Assembly: GCA_001600495.1 (NCBI GenBank)
Contig: BCKE01000033.1
Coordinates: forward strand, 88,754 to 152,753
DNA: 64,000 nucleotides
From: Pilasporangium apinafurcum
Lineage: Eukaryota; Oomycota; Peronosporomycetes; Pythiales; Pythiaceae
Reading direction: 5' to 3'
Below the pieces are notes generated by a model, which ran no database searches, had not been told where the DNA came from, and saw only the letters and a list, made by a program, of their open reading frames with translations. Of this stretch, positions 32,745 to 43,102 are shown one piece after another (position 1 is the first letter of the stretch; each line of letters begins with the position of its first letter). The translations under genes were made by a program, and so were the position numbers.

Positions 32745-35069
32745 TTAGTTATTTAACCTGAAACTTGGTGCACTCTGTGAACCTTTCAATCTCCTATCAA
32801 GAGTTGAAGTCTCAGCGCTTGCCTTATTCCTGGATGCTTTTTTAATCGGTGAGAGCAGTGACTGGCGCTGAAAACTCGCCCCATTATCTCGTAACAGCGA
32901 CTGCATTGGTTGCTTTATTGGTGAGCATTTCTTCGTATCAAGACGATGAATCTTTCCACCAACCAAGGGCGGTTTCCTCGCCCCAGAAGCAGCTATGACG
33001 GCGTTTTTCCCTCCAAAGATCTCCTCCAAAATGCCTTGTTTCTGCTTTTCCCAAACTCCTAGCTCACGCTGCAACTGAATGATCTTCTGCTGCGGTGGGT
33101 TGTGGAAAAGCAACGACTCCTGGAGTGCATTCATTGTCCCGCTGTGATATTGCACGTTCAATTTCGCCAGGTCTTCCCCTTGGAATATGACGATCTCCAC
33201 CATTGTCTGTGAGTGGATTGTCACTTGCGAGGGCTGGTCAGGTTGCAGGACACTCAACTCGCCAAAGACTTGGCCAGTCGCGAGGATGGCTATGTCCACT
33301 ACTTCCGTTATCTGCTTGTCATTTAGATTTTGGTTCTGTGCGTTGTTCACAAGCCGCGGGTTGGTCAGCATCCAGCCATTGTCCAGGACCCAGGACCCGT
33401 CGTTCGAGCGTGACGTGAGAGGATCCTCATTCGAGTGCAATGAGGTCTTTCTGTGTCTGACCTTGAGCGAGGCAAACGTCGAAGACGACACCGTGATGAT
33501 CTTGCGCACTTGACAGACACCACGTTTAATCAAACACAACTGCTTCACGATATCCCCTGTGCGCAGAATATCCTTTCCTGGATCATAAATCTTCACACCA
33601 GAGGCTGCAGCCAACGCTACAAGCACATCTTCCGAACAGTTTTGAAACACGCGACACGTACGGAGAAATTCGATTCGTTCTTCCAGCACTTTAGCTTCGT
33701 GTTGTTGAAGAATATTGAAATAAGTATCGATGTTTAGCACGAGGCAATGAAGCTCGTGCATACACGTGAATGTCGCCGGTTCCTTTGGAAATAAAGCACG
33801 GATGTGGTCATTTTCTGGTTCATCACTGTCATTAGCGACAGCCATTTCTTCCATCATCGCCACAGAAATGGAAGATCGGCGGGTAAGCATATGAGCGGGC
33901 GGCTTCGTCGATGCCAACGCGGCACTGCTCGCTGCAGTCGCTCGTGAAAATCTCCGACTACGAGGACGGAATGAAAGTGCCGTGTTTCCCATTGTTTTCA
34001 GTGTTCCATCCGCAAACTGCGCTCCGTATGGCTCCAGTCCAATTGCATCACCTTGGCACATCGCTTTGAGTTCACGTAATTTGGAGGTGCCATGGACATC
34101 GATATTCTTCACTAGTGATGCTGCATCACTTAAAACGATATGAAAGTCATCCGAGAATGTACCCTGTTGCGCCACACATTGATCAGCATCAAAGTGACAA
34201 TAAGTCGCTTCTGCGAGGCACTCGCGGATCATATCTGTGTGCATCCCACGGAAGCAACTCCAAGTCTTGACGTGTTGCATAGCCTCGTCGATCTCTTCCT
34301 CTGTTCTAGTCTCTAGTTTTTTATTCAGAAAGCGAAGGAACCACTCCACTACCGCGTTTTCCTGATGATAACCACGCCTGTCATCAAGAATTTTAGACGA
34401 GTCACTGTGTGATGAGGCTTCCGCACTTAGTTCCGCAAATGACATAGAAAAAGAGCCATTCGGAGTGGTTGCTTGGAACTCACCACCGTGGTCGTCAGTA
34501 TGACGCTGACCTATATTCTCACCATCAATACTTGTGTGAGAAAGCAGCGGAGTTCGACGTAATGTCTCCAGCCAAACATAATCCTGAATGGCATCCCGGA
34601 ATCGACCGAGTTCCTTCAGCACAATGGCGCGGCTTTCAATGTAGAGCATGTTCTTGTTGTCCAGTTTGAGAGCCTTGGTGAAATCTTTGACGGCATCTTC
34701 TCGCCGACCAAGCGCATACAACGCACAACCGCGATTGTAATAAGTTGGGGCATGCGTGGGTTCAGAGAGTGTGCAATCGTTATAATCGTCAATGGCCTTG
34801 GAGTACTCGTGCAGACGATGCAGCGCATATCCACGCGTGAATTTCGTCGAAGCTGAGCGTTTGCTCTTGGTAATGGCAGATATTGGAGAAGAAGACTCTG
34901 CGGTTGATGCAGATGCAGTTGGTGCAAGTTTAAGTGCACTAGCGGTCGACACGTAAGAATTTGAGTTGCCGTTGCTGGTAGTCAATGCCTTTTTCAAGAG
35001 CCACGTTGACTTGGTGACCATCTCTGTAAAGATCTCGGGGCATCGATGGGCGACATTCCGCGCAGACAA
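32745..35069 (-). CDS. TPR and cyclic nucleotide-binding domain protein
   Basis: The main exon gives 774 residues. TPR-like repeats lie at about 78-180 (TRGYALHRLHEYSKAIDDY, YYNRGCALYALGRREDAV). A divergent cyclic nucleotide-binding fold starts near 265 (FRGMHTDMIRECLAEAT) and a better one at about 475-640 (FQNCSEDVLVALAAAS, then GQVFGELSVLQPDQPSQV for the phosphate-binding cassette). The cassette lacks the Arg-Ala pair of strict cAMP/cGMP binders, so ligand binding is unsure. The N-terminal end is probably incomplete. An acceptor-like TCTAG precedes codons for EADLSARN at about 35081, and a possible first exon starts at 35414 (WSFFNRRLPRTLSELFSSS) with a strong donor GTGAGT. That exon is not proven. 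The C-terminus is basic and Ser-rich. TPR-CNB proteins of this kind occur in stramenopiles; function is unknown. Confidence 0.75.
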   Translation of the reverse strand: MSARNVAHRCPEIFTEMVTKSTWLLKKALTTSNGNSNSYVSTASALKLAPTASASTAESSSPISAITKSKRSASTKFTRGYALHRLHEYSKAIDDYNDCTLSEPTHAPTYYNRGCALYALGRREDAVKDFTKALKLDNKNMLYIESRAIVLKELGRFRDAIQDYVWLETLRRTPLLSHTSIDGENIGQRHTDDHGGEFQATTPNGSFSMSFAELSAEASSHSDSSKILDDRRGYHQENAVVEWFLRFLNKKLETRTEEEIDEAMQHVKTWSCFRGMHTDMIRECLAEATYCHFDADQCVAQQGTFSDDFHIVLSDAASLVKNIDVHGTSKLRELKAMCQGDAIGLEPYGAQFADGTLKTMGNTALSFRPRSRRFSRATAASSAALASTKPPAHMLTRRSSISVAMMEEMAVANDSDEPENDHIRALFPKEPATFTCMHELHCLVLNIDTYFNILQQHEAKVLEERIEFLRTCRVFQNCSEDVLVALAAASGVKIYDPGKDILRTGDIVKQLCLIKRGVCQVRKIITVSSSTFASLKVRHRKTSLHSNEDPLTSRSNDGSWVLDNGWMLTNPRLVNNAQNQNLNDKQITEVVDIAILATGQVFGELSVLQPDQPSQVTIHSQTMVEIVIFQGEDLAKLNVQYHSGTMNALQESLLFHNPPQQKIIQLQRELGVWEKQKQGILEEIFGGKNAVIAASGARKPPLVGGKIHRLDTKKCSPIKQPMQSLLRDNGASFQRQSLLSPIKKASRNKASAETSTLDRRLKGSQSAPSFRLNN

Positions 35070-36820
35070 GTCTGCTTCCTAGACATAAAACAACACAGTC
35101 GACATGACTTATTCGTCGCCTTTGTTCAAACATGTAGTATGGTACTCTCTTGCTCCTCGTACAGTGGAGAGTGTGCCTTCGAGTGGCGTCAAGCAGCGCA
35201 GTGGTAGCGCTGGTAGAGGCGGGTTCATCTGTCGTCGTCCAGCGGATTGCTTGGGTTGTAGCATTAATTGACTTTATTGGCGATCGTGGCCACCCACCCA
35301 TGGAAGGAATTGCTCTGCATCTAATGGTAATTGAGCAGGTTACTCACCACCAGGAGATGATGAAAATAGCTCAGACAAAGTGCGTGGTAACCTCCGGTTG
35401 AAGAAGCTCCACATCGTTGTGTCAACAATGGGCTAGAAGGGGTGTTAACATAACCTCACTGTCTAAAAAACTTGGCGGGCTAGCTGTTGGATAAGACTTG
35501 ATTCTCAGGTCGCAAGTCTTGTGTGAACACTGATCCAGCCTGTTGCCACCGCAATCTATACCTATCTATCTATCTATCTATCTATCTGCACACTAATGGA
35601 AACTCGACAAACCATGCAACAGCCATCGTACAACATCACACTGTAGATGGTGAAGAAGCCATCGTTACCGGTGGCAATTTCCCCTGGAACCCAAGGCGAC
35701 AAATTCGATAGGAATCACCAGGTGTATCATTAAAGCATTTTTCTACATCTCAGTGATTCGATTTCGAGAGAAAACAGAACGCCGTCTTCGAATTCTGCAC
35801 TAACGCATTCTGTTTCCATTCAAATGGATGAATGCAAAATCCATTTTAAAAAAATTCGAGAAAATTTTCGTTGTGGACGTTGATGTACGACGATATGTGT
35901 CAAAGCGCTGCGAGGCCTCCCACGTTCAGTGGAGACTTTGGCTTTAATTGGAGTCAGCAAACAGCAGAGAGAGTGTTGGCTACCCCACGGGTTCGTCTGC
36001 TGTTTCGAGGAGGTTTTTGGGCCCTATATCTGATCTCTCTTTCACAGTGTTTTATGCCGATGGGTACACATACAAACGTGGCGCTGCGTTCTCTTCATCA
36101 GTAGGTTGTCATCGTGTGCTCTCTGATGTGTTGACAATCGAGCTCCTCAGAAAGAACAGCCCACTTGCCAACTTCATGCTACGCTAGCGTGGGACATTTT
36201 GGCTTTTGGCTCCGCTTCCACCTATGTGTTTTACATAATCACCAGATTTTTTTGAAAAGTCCAAAAGATTTTTTTAACATTTTTCATAGTGATATTTAAA
36301 TCCAGCTATAAAAACTGGTCTAACGTTGTCTTTTTGCCAATAAAACCCAAGTTGAGGATTGTTTTCTGTTCAATGGAAGAGAAGTCATCTTGGAAGTGTC
36401 CCAGATTAAAGCATCTTTGATCCCTGTCTGCATGGGCAGCCACTGGAGCAGTGCACATGCAGATAGACAGATCCAGTCGCCTATGAGATGAGAACCCTGT
36501 GAAAAGATCTCTACAACTCCACACCCGCCACGAAATGGCGATCATCTATGCGGAGGATACGCAGGATCCACTGAATTTCTCATGTTCTAAGGGCGACCAG
36601 ATTCTCTTCCATCCAATCCAATCGCTTCTGCGAGCGATTCAGCTGGCAACTGCTGCGCAGAGAGCACATCAGCACGTTCATAGACCGGGACAAACCCATA
36701 CTAACACACCACTCCTCTTTGAAGAGTAGCGACGTGAGAAAAGAAAACAACCTAAGCAAAGCCAAGGTCTACACCTCCAGTTGCATCACTGGCACACACT
36801 GCTGTTATTCTTACATTTGA
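35070..36820. other. 1.7 kb intergenic region, first cluster boundary
   Basis: Contains a tetranucleotide microsatellite at 35562 (listed separately) and the possible first exon of the previous gene. No other gene is recognised. It divides the housekeeping part from the START/FYVE-like cluster. Confidence 0.4.
35562..35587. repeat. CTAT tetranucleotide microsatellite
   Basis: About six and a half perfect copies of CTAT run uninterrupted. It is likely to be polymorphic between isolates. Confidence 0.9.
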
Positions 36821-38062
36821 ATGTCCAAGAACAAGAAGCAACCGTTTCAAAATCCGTTTGCAGCGTTGCACCTAATTGAAGAGGATGTTGTTCGGCTCCA
36901 GGATCTCTCCGAGATGCTCATGAACAAGGAACGGCAAGCGTACGAGGCTCATCTCTTTCAGAACAATCGACAGGTTGATATGAACCAATGGAAATTTGTC
37001 AAGCAGAAAGATGACATCAAAGTCTATGCCGACCAGCGGCAGCAACAGTACAAAAGCGAGGGAGAAGAAACCATTGGCGACAGCGTGGATCTGCCTATGA
37101 TGCTCGTTGTCGGGAGTATTGAAGGCACTTTAGATGATGCTATGTACGGCGTCGTGAATCCGACGATTGAAGCCATGCGAGTCAAGTCCTTTTATGTGGA
37201 CGACCGCGTGTGTGACGCCGCGGTGCTGGCGACAATTGTGCCCCCGACAACTGCAGATCCATTTCGATCTTTGACGATTAAATGGATGGAGAACGGCCAG
37301 CCGCTCCACGCTCGGACCTTGCAAGTCAAAAATCGCGATTTTGTGTACATGGAAGCCACGGGACTTGCGACACTATCGTCAACAGACGAGCGATTTGGCT
37401 TCCACATACTCCATTCAGTGCATTTTCCCGAGACAATCATGTTGCCTGGTCGAGTGCGCGCCAACATGTCAGTCTGCGGGATTTACCGCCAACTGGACAA
37501 CAATCGTGTCGACGTGTATGTCAAAGGCATCTTGAATCCAGCGGGGAATATTATTCGAAGTTTAGTCATCAAGGCTGCTGCGAACGCCCTCATATCAGCG
37601 AGAAAGAATTCCCACTGCGGCCAGATGAAGAAACTCACGTGGCTCGTGCAACGGCGATTATCGTTCCTGCACCAGCAGGCACAAGACGGCGAAGTTGCTT
37701 TCTCGAACGCCAGTGGCTGTGTGACCTGCCGGTCCGCACGGAAGATGAATAACACGAAATGCTGTCAGTTGTGTCAGCGATTCGTGTGTTCTAGCTGTAA
37801 AATCAAAAAGAAATTGGCGTTTATATCGTCTAGTACCAGATCCACTCGTCGGCGGAACTCACTGCAACAAGAGGAGTTACGGTTCTGTGGCAAATGTGTG
37901 GTCGGTGCAAGAGATTCAAACGCACTGCTTATTGCCAGCGACGAAGTGGTGATACAGGATAAACAACACGACGCACCGACATTGTTCAGTTCAGAAGTCT
38001 CAGGGAGTAGTTCACGAGATGCCAGAGCGTCCTCCAGGTCATCCCATGTAACTTCACGCTAA
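36821..38062 (+). CDS. START plus FYVE-like zinc-finger protein 1
   Basis: Single exon, 413 residues. An N-terminal NPFAAL motif is followed by a START-like lipid-binding domain at about 25-280. Family-invariant segments are VGSIEGTLDDAMYGVVNPT, AVLATIVPPTTADPF, RDFVYMEATG and HSVHFPET. A zinc finger with FYVE spacing sits at 300-359: cysteine pairs 300/303, 315/318, 323/326 and 356/359. The canonical WxxD and RRHHCR motifs of PI3P-binding FYVE domains are absent, so PI3P binding is doubtful. Residues 360-413 are a Ser/Asp-rich tail. START plus FYVE proteins are expanded in oomycetes; roles in endosomal lipid handling are inferred, not shown. This is the most diverged of the seven copies. Confidence 0.82.
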   Translation: MSKNKKQPFQNPFAALHLIEEDVVRLQDLSEMLMNKERQAYEAHLFQNNRQVDMNQWKFVKQKDDIKVYADQRQQQYKSEGEETIGDSVDLPMMLVVGSIEGTLDDAMYGVVNPTIEAMRVKSFYVDDRVCDAAVLATIVPPTTADPFRSLTIKWMENGQPLHARTLQVKNRDFVYMEATGLATLSSTDERFGFHILHSVHFPETIMLPGRVRANMSVCGIYRQLDNNRVDVYVKGILNPAGNIIRSLVIKAAANALISARKNSHCGQMKKLTWLVQRRLSFLHQQAQDGEVAFSNASGCVTCRSARKMNNTKCCQLCQRFVCSSCKIKKKLAFISSSTRSTRRRNSLQQEELRFCGKCVVGARDSNALLIASDEVVIQDKQHDAPTLFSSEVSGSSSRDARASSRSSHVTSR

Positions 38063-38154
38063 CTATATATTTTACAAGAAGCATGGGCGATTTTTTCCAA
38101 ATGGAAAATTTATCTTTATTGGTCTCAAAATTTTACCTAGCTATACGGTTGCTT

Positions 38155-40134
38155 TTATAAGGAGCAGATCGCAGATAATAATCCCTGACACTCCCCTGTG
38201 GCTATACTGACACTCGGTGGCGTCTTGGTCACCGTGATCGGCGTTGAACTGGAAATTTCAATGCGATAAGAGCCAGAAGTGCCCAAAGCTACACAGGAAT
38301 ATACTTCTGGATGGCTCTGTTCCGTAAAGAATCCACCGGCGAATACCGATGCTGCCGTCGCGGGGATGGACGTCAGTGCGACCATGTAGTCGCCTTTCTT
38401 GAGAAAAGTTTTCAGAAATGGATCGCGTGAACTGACCGAACCGTCTTCCATCCCAGTACCTGGAGCGCTGTCATCGTCTGTTACGAGTGCGATGGGGTTG
38501 CCCTGAGCGAAGAGAAAGATTATTGGATCAATGTATTGTGCTTTGCAGTCCCCGTTCAGATCATAGAAGATCCCATTATCCGAAATCTCCACCGATAAAA
38601 CGTCGACGCTGATCTCGGCATCACTCGCCAATGAAAACTCGAACTGGTCGACCGAGATTTCATTGGAACCGGCAGTAAACGTGATCTCACCATTAAATAC
38701 AAGCTGCGATGTAAGCGCTACGCTGGTCACAGTGGATTCTACCGGTACAAAGTCAGGAAAATTGTCTGTGTTGGTCTTATCGCCGATGTCAACTGCTGTT
38801 GAAGGCAACAGCCCATTCGCCTTGAGGTCACTGAGGATCTCGACTGCTGGGATGCCCGTATTCGAACAAAATTGCCCGCAATGATGCAGTGCTACAACGC
38901 CATGATCCAGGGCGTCTATCACCGGTGAGCCAGATGATCCACCTTGTGTGTCTCCGTTATAAGAATATCCGATGGCGTCACAGCCTAAAGCCTCCGTGTC
39001 CAAAATCGTGATGTGGTTACCAAAATCGTCCAATACGGCTATGCGTTTGCCATAGTAGAGCGGATGTTGCGGGATATAAACTTCCTGGCCCACACGACCC
39101 TCAACCGCTTTCAGCCGCAAGTAGCCGTATTTCTTAGGCAAATCGACGTCGGTCTGCAATTTCACAATCGTGTAGTCCAAATCAGCGTTAGTGTGCACCA
39201 AATCGGTCGCAATAGCCTCGACAGTACCCTGACAGCCACCCCACGTCATGCAGCTCGTAGAACAGGAAGACGCATCAGCGCCAAATTCTACGGTCGTCGC
39301 TTTAGCTTCGGCATCAGTTTCGATGCAGTGATTGTTGGTGATGAGATGACCTTCTGCCCCTAATAGCCACCCTGTGCAAGCCGCGCTACTGCCGTCTTCT
39401 TTGCGGATGAGCAGTCTTGCTACTGTGCGTGCCGCTAAATATGCTTCACGCGTGCTCGTATCATTGTAGTAGCAAATCGCTTCTTCCGTGTTGTCTGCAG
39501 CACATGTGGCTTCGTCTGTCGGTGTAATATTATTGTTTGAATCGGTCAACACGTACGTATACGAGTCCACGACAAACCCAAAGCAGCTATTGTCGGTGAA
39601 GACATTGCTGGTAGTTGTTGTGACGTCGGTGCTGACAGCACTTGGCGAGGAATTTGGTGCTGGTGGTCCGCTTTCTCGATAGAATTCGATGCGAAGCTCT
39701 CTCGCCAACACAGGAGGCGCAAAGATGCTGGTGAAAAGTTGACCACTGGGAAAATATTCGGTGAGGTTGAGAACAAAGTCTTGATGCGCATAATCTTCGA
39801 CGCCTCGAAGCAAAACAGAGGTACCAAGTGGCATCCACAGCCGACCAAAATGTAGAGAGACATAGGCGTATCCTGAGCCATTTGTGATGGTGAAGGCCCG
39901 AAATGGCTCCATAGTGTCGCTTTGGCTCGAGACATTAGTCTCATAAAAAGCGGAGAGGAACTCGGGGCAACCGATGCTCAAACTAACGTTCCTCACTTGC
40001 GGTTCGCCCATTGGAACCGACTGAACAACAATGGGCTGGACGGACAGTAAATACCACAGCATCGACAGTAGCCATAACTTCAAAGAAGAAGAAGCGAAGA
40101 AACTCTTCGTTGCTGTGGGCGAAGATGTGAGCAT
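38155..40134 (-). CDS. Secreted trypsin-like serine protease with C-terminal domain
   Basis: Single exon, 659 residues. Hydrophobic residues about 17-39 act as a signal peptide. An N-terminal domain rich in Asn-glycosylation sites (40-230) precedes the S1 peptidase domain. The triad is visible: His269 in ITNNHC, Asp320 in DLDYTIV, and Ser401 in QGGSSGSPV. It has cysteines for disulphides in the CST-SC-MTWGGC region. The C-terminal about 200 residues contain DPFLKTFLKKGDYMVALTS, which resembles the beta-sandwich pre-peptidase/DVUA0089-type domains of extracellular hydrolases. It probably digests proteins outside the cell, as in oomycete secretomes. The 3' end converges with START/FYVE-like 1, only 92 bases away. 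Confidence 0.85.
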   Translation of the reverse strand: MLTSSPTATKSFFASSSLKLWLLSMLWYLLSVQPIVVQSVPMGEPQVRNVSLSIGCPEFLSAFYETNVSSQSDTMEPFRAFTITNGSGYAYVSLHFGRLWMPLGTSVLLRGVEDYAHQDFVLNLTEYFPSGQLFTSIFAPPVLARELRIEFYRESGPPAPNSSPSAVSTDVTTTTSNVFTDNSCFGFVVDSYTYVLTDSNNNITPTDEATCAADNTEEAICYYNDTSTREAYLAARTVARLLIRKEDGSSAACTGWLLGAEGHLITNNHCIETDAEAKATTVEFGADASSCSTSCMTWGGCQGTVEAIATDLVHTNADLDYTIVKLQTDVDLPKKYGYLRLKAVEGRVGQEVYIPQHPLYYGKRIAVLDDFGNHITILDTEALGCDAIGYSYNGDTQGGSSGSPVIDALDHGVVALHHCGQFCSNTGIPAVEILSDLKANGLLPSTAVDIGDKTNTDNFPDFVPVESTVTSVALTSQLVFNGEITFTAGSNEISVDQFEFSLASDAEISVDVLSVEISDNGIFYDLNGDCKAQYIDPIIFLFAQGNPIALVTDDDSAPGTGMEDGSVSSRDPFLKTFLKKGDYMVALTSIPATAASVFAGGFFTEQSHPEVYSCVALGTSGSYRIEISSSTPITVTKTPPSVSIATGECQGLLSAICSL

Positions 40135-40176
40135 ACTTGTCAGACGTATTCTGCTTTGAACGTTGTCCCAGACAAA

Positions 40177-40192
40177 GAATAATGAAATGAGC
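40177..40192 (-). promoter_or_regulatory. Inr-like promoter of the secreted protease
   Basis: On the minus strand this reads GCTCATTTCATTATTC, an almost perfect match to the oomycete initiator core GCTCATTYnn plus an A/T-rich FPR, 45 bases before the ATG at 40134. Confidence 0.6.
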
Positions 40193-40670
40193 TATACATC
40201 ACAAAACATGCTAATTGGGGTTGGGCATTGATCAGCATGCCTTTGCATTCGCTGAGCAGGCTCAATATCTTTTCCTGGAACCAGCCCATTCATTCAGCTA
40301 TAAATGACAAAGAGATGCTACTTTTGGCGTATGCATTACTTTTGTAGCTTACTCAGGCACATCATTGTCGAGCTTCTTGGTACAGCTTTGTCTCGGCTCA
40401 TTGACCGAAGTCGATGGTGTAGTCTGAGTGAGTCATTTTGGTCATTCGGGCCGGATAATTATAGCCGTTGAGCAAAATGCATCAAAAGTGCTTAGATACG
40501 AAATGCGACGGAACGATTTCAGACTTGGAATAGAAACATCGACTATTTGTTGTATTTATTTTTATTTTTTTCGCTTGATTTTTATTGGAATGGTCTCCCA
40601 CGGAACAACTCGCTGTGAACGACTGATCACCCCCATCACTCGAAGCCCAATAGCATCAACTTTAGCTCGC
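40193..40670. other. Intergenic, nothing recognised
   Basis: About 480 bases lie between the protease promoter and the stop of the small secreted protein. No coding signal is seen. Confidence 0.4.
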
Positions 40671-40994
40671 TTAGGAACAGGTATCCGTACATTTTTCCAT
40701 GGCGAGATCACACCCAGTGATGTAGTGACCCCAATAATTGCGACAAGTCGCACAGGCAAATGAACAATCCCATTTCGAGGTACAGGAGCTGTCGCTATCG
40801 CACTCACGTTGTTTTCGGCACTTGTGATATTCAGTTTCGAAGGGCGATTTGCATGAAAGCCAAGTCTCATTACATTCTTTCATACACGAAGCGGTGTCAT
40901 TACCATCTTGGCTCTGGACAATATTGATTCCGACTCCCAGTAAGAGCAACAGCCACATTCCGCTCAGGAGATGGTTGACTTGGACACGAGCCAT
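40671..40994 (-). CDS. Small secreted cysteine-rich protein
   Basis: The protein is 107 residues. The N-terminus has a clear signal peptide: a basic start, a hydrophobic core (LLSGMWLLLLLGVGINIVQS) and likely cleavage near residue 28. The mature part, about 79 residues, has twelve cysteines, an even number suited to six disulphides. They come in groups such as SCMKEC, KCRKQREC, WDCSFACATC and KCTDTC. No RXLR or other translocation motif is seen, so it may be an apoplastic effector or a cell-wall protein. There is no known family that I recognise. It lies between the secreted protease and the cell-wall hydrolase, all on the minus strand. Confidence 0.7.
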   Translation of the reverse strand: MARVQVNHLLSGMWLLLLLGVGINIVQSQDGNDTASCMKECNETWLSCKSPFETEYHKCRKQRECDSDSSCTSKWDCSFACATCRNYWGHYITGCDLAMEKCTDTCS

Positions 40995-41422
40995 AGGCTT
41001 TAAAATCTAGAGATGATCTACTTCTCTGTCAAAAGATCAGGTTTAAGTGACGCAGAAGATTGCAAACTGCGAGTGGAAGTGGAAATTTGAAGTCATTGGT
41101 GGCGGTTTTGCATTCCACGAGCAGTTTCTAGGTTGACTGGTGAAGGCGCACTCCCGACTGAGAATGAATATGGGTGAATTCCAGCCTCAGACTTTTCGCT
41201 CTCCCGCGAAACTGTTGCAAGTGGTCACTAACAGAAAAGAAGTGTAAGATTCGCTAAGCTTTCCCATAAATATGAACGGATTGATGATCTGTTTCGGAAT
41301 GAATTGCACGTTGATATGTCAAATAACCCGAGCCATTTATTTACACTTATAATCCATCGTGACTGCATCAAATTTGTTTGGACAAAGTATAGTGTCTACT
41401 TTCATTCGAAAGCTCTGTACAA
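40995..41422. other. Intergenic, nothing recognised
   Basis: About 430 bases contain the small secreted gene's promoter and the hydrolase 3' UTR. No ORF of note. Confidence 0.4.
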
Positions 41423-43102
41423 TCACATACCAATCCATTCCTGTACTTGTGCATCTGTCAGCACTAACTGGTCAAAATCAAATTGTTCCACTTCCAAAAT
41501 CTTGATCGTGCCTTCTCCTGCATCATCATCGATGATTACAAGATACACAGTTGGTTTATCCATGGGACGAGATGCAAAATTGTCTCCCCCAGCCTTCGGC
41601 GGCACGCTCCCATCGTAGAAGTAGTGGTGTGTACTGATCTTATCGCGTGCAGTATTCGTCTCAATGACCTCCGCGATGTCCAACTCGCCGCAGCCACCCA
41701 CCGCTCCCATGCCTCGACAATTGCATCCGCTGTACTGGCCGCTGTGTAGTACCTGTGCGTTTAGTAGCCAAATTGCTGGTTGGTTGGGAACTACACCCCA
41801 GGGCATCTGCACTTGAACCACAAAGATCTTACGTCCACCGCCCCAGCCATGGTGGCTAAATTCGTAGCCAAAGAAGCCCGCACAGGGTTTTGCGAACGAG
41901 CACCTTGTAGCGGTCATGATATTAACTTCGACGCCAGTATCGATGCCTGGGCCTCCTCCAACAAGCTCAGGGTACGCAGCCTCAGCTAAAGTCCCCAGAA
42001 ATGGCTCTGGTTGCTCAACAGAATACTTGCCATCACTGGAGGCGTATCCTTGAGGTCCACGGTTCTCATTGCCGCTATAGTCTACATTCAGATTGTTTAA
42101 AAAAACTAAATTCTCAGCTTCTCCTCCGCGCTGATACCACGAAACACGGTCCCAGGTAGTCTGACCCGAGCGACCGAGGTAGACCGCAATATGGAAGAGT
42201 TCTATTGGTCCACGAAAAATCATCGAGACTTCGTCGGACAAGGGACCCACGGGGTTGCAGTAGGGACCCACGTGCAATTTCTCACACCGCTGGAGGTTAG
42301 CGACCATATCGTAATACCCTGGGACGTTCCCAGCCTGTGCACCAGTGTAAATGTAATTGGCCTTAAAATACGAAGAAGATGTTAACGCGGTGGTGTCACT
42401 GCTACTACCGCCGCTATTGTTGTTTATCGGACAAAAGACGATATCAAATTCGGTCGTATCGGGACAGGAATGGGTCTTCCAATCGTCTTTCGGAAACTGA
42501 TAAGCATCCTCACAGCCGTCCGTGGGGCAATGTAGTGCGCGGCAGTTGTCACCATTCACGTTGCTGTGCGGGATAATATCAATGCCGACATTGAAACCTG
42601 TTTTCCCAGTGTAGGCGCGACATTCCTCAAAACCCCCACACCAATCCGACTGACCAACCAATCATAATGAGATGAATCATACATCGGGATTGAGTTTGGA
42701 GTGGCGAAAAGATATTGTGTCACTACTCACCCCTGGAGGAACGATACTAATGTCATACCAAGCCTTGCCGTCGCCTGGAATGCTGAATTCAGCTACTGCA
42801 TACAACAAGAAGAAACAAACATACAGGTTTACATCCATACATTGAAGAAACTTATCAAAGCTGTTGTAGGTCTTACGTGTCGCTTCGGGGTCTTGACCGT
42901 CTCGCCACATGAGAGCACCTCCTGATGCATTCTTCACATAAGGATCACCGCCTTCAGGGATAAGCACGAGATTGATATTGTCCCAGAGTTGAATGTCATG
43001 AGAACACTTATTGATAAAATGCAAGAAGGTCGCATGGACTGAAGACACAATCGGCACAACGAAGAGTATGAATGTTGCCAGTTTGTGCATCGACGTCATC
43101 AC
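41423..43102 (-). CDS. Thaumatin-like plus TOS1-like cell-wall hydrolase
   Basis: Three exons on the minus strand: 43102-42877, 42795-42731 and 42649-41423. Phases fit and give 505 residues. A signal peptide (KLATFILFVVPIVSSVHA) is followed by a thaumatin-like half: FLHFINKCSHDIQLWDN, WYDISIVPPG, SDWCGGFEECRAYTGKTGF and NCRALHCPTDGC. The C-terminal half has features of the TOS1-like, GH16-related family (DUF2401): RWRD-type aromatic patches, GECDIAE-like GGCGELDIAEV, CNCRGMGAVGGCGE, and the HHYFYDG and PTVYLVIID segments. In fungi TOS1 remodels beta-1,3-glucan; oomycete walls are also beta-glucan, so wall remodelling is a reasonable role. The EXDXXE-like core (ELDIAEV) retains its acidic residues. 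It is neither frameshifted nor truncated. Confidence 0.78.
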
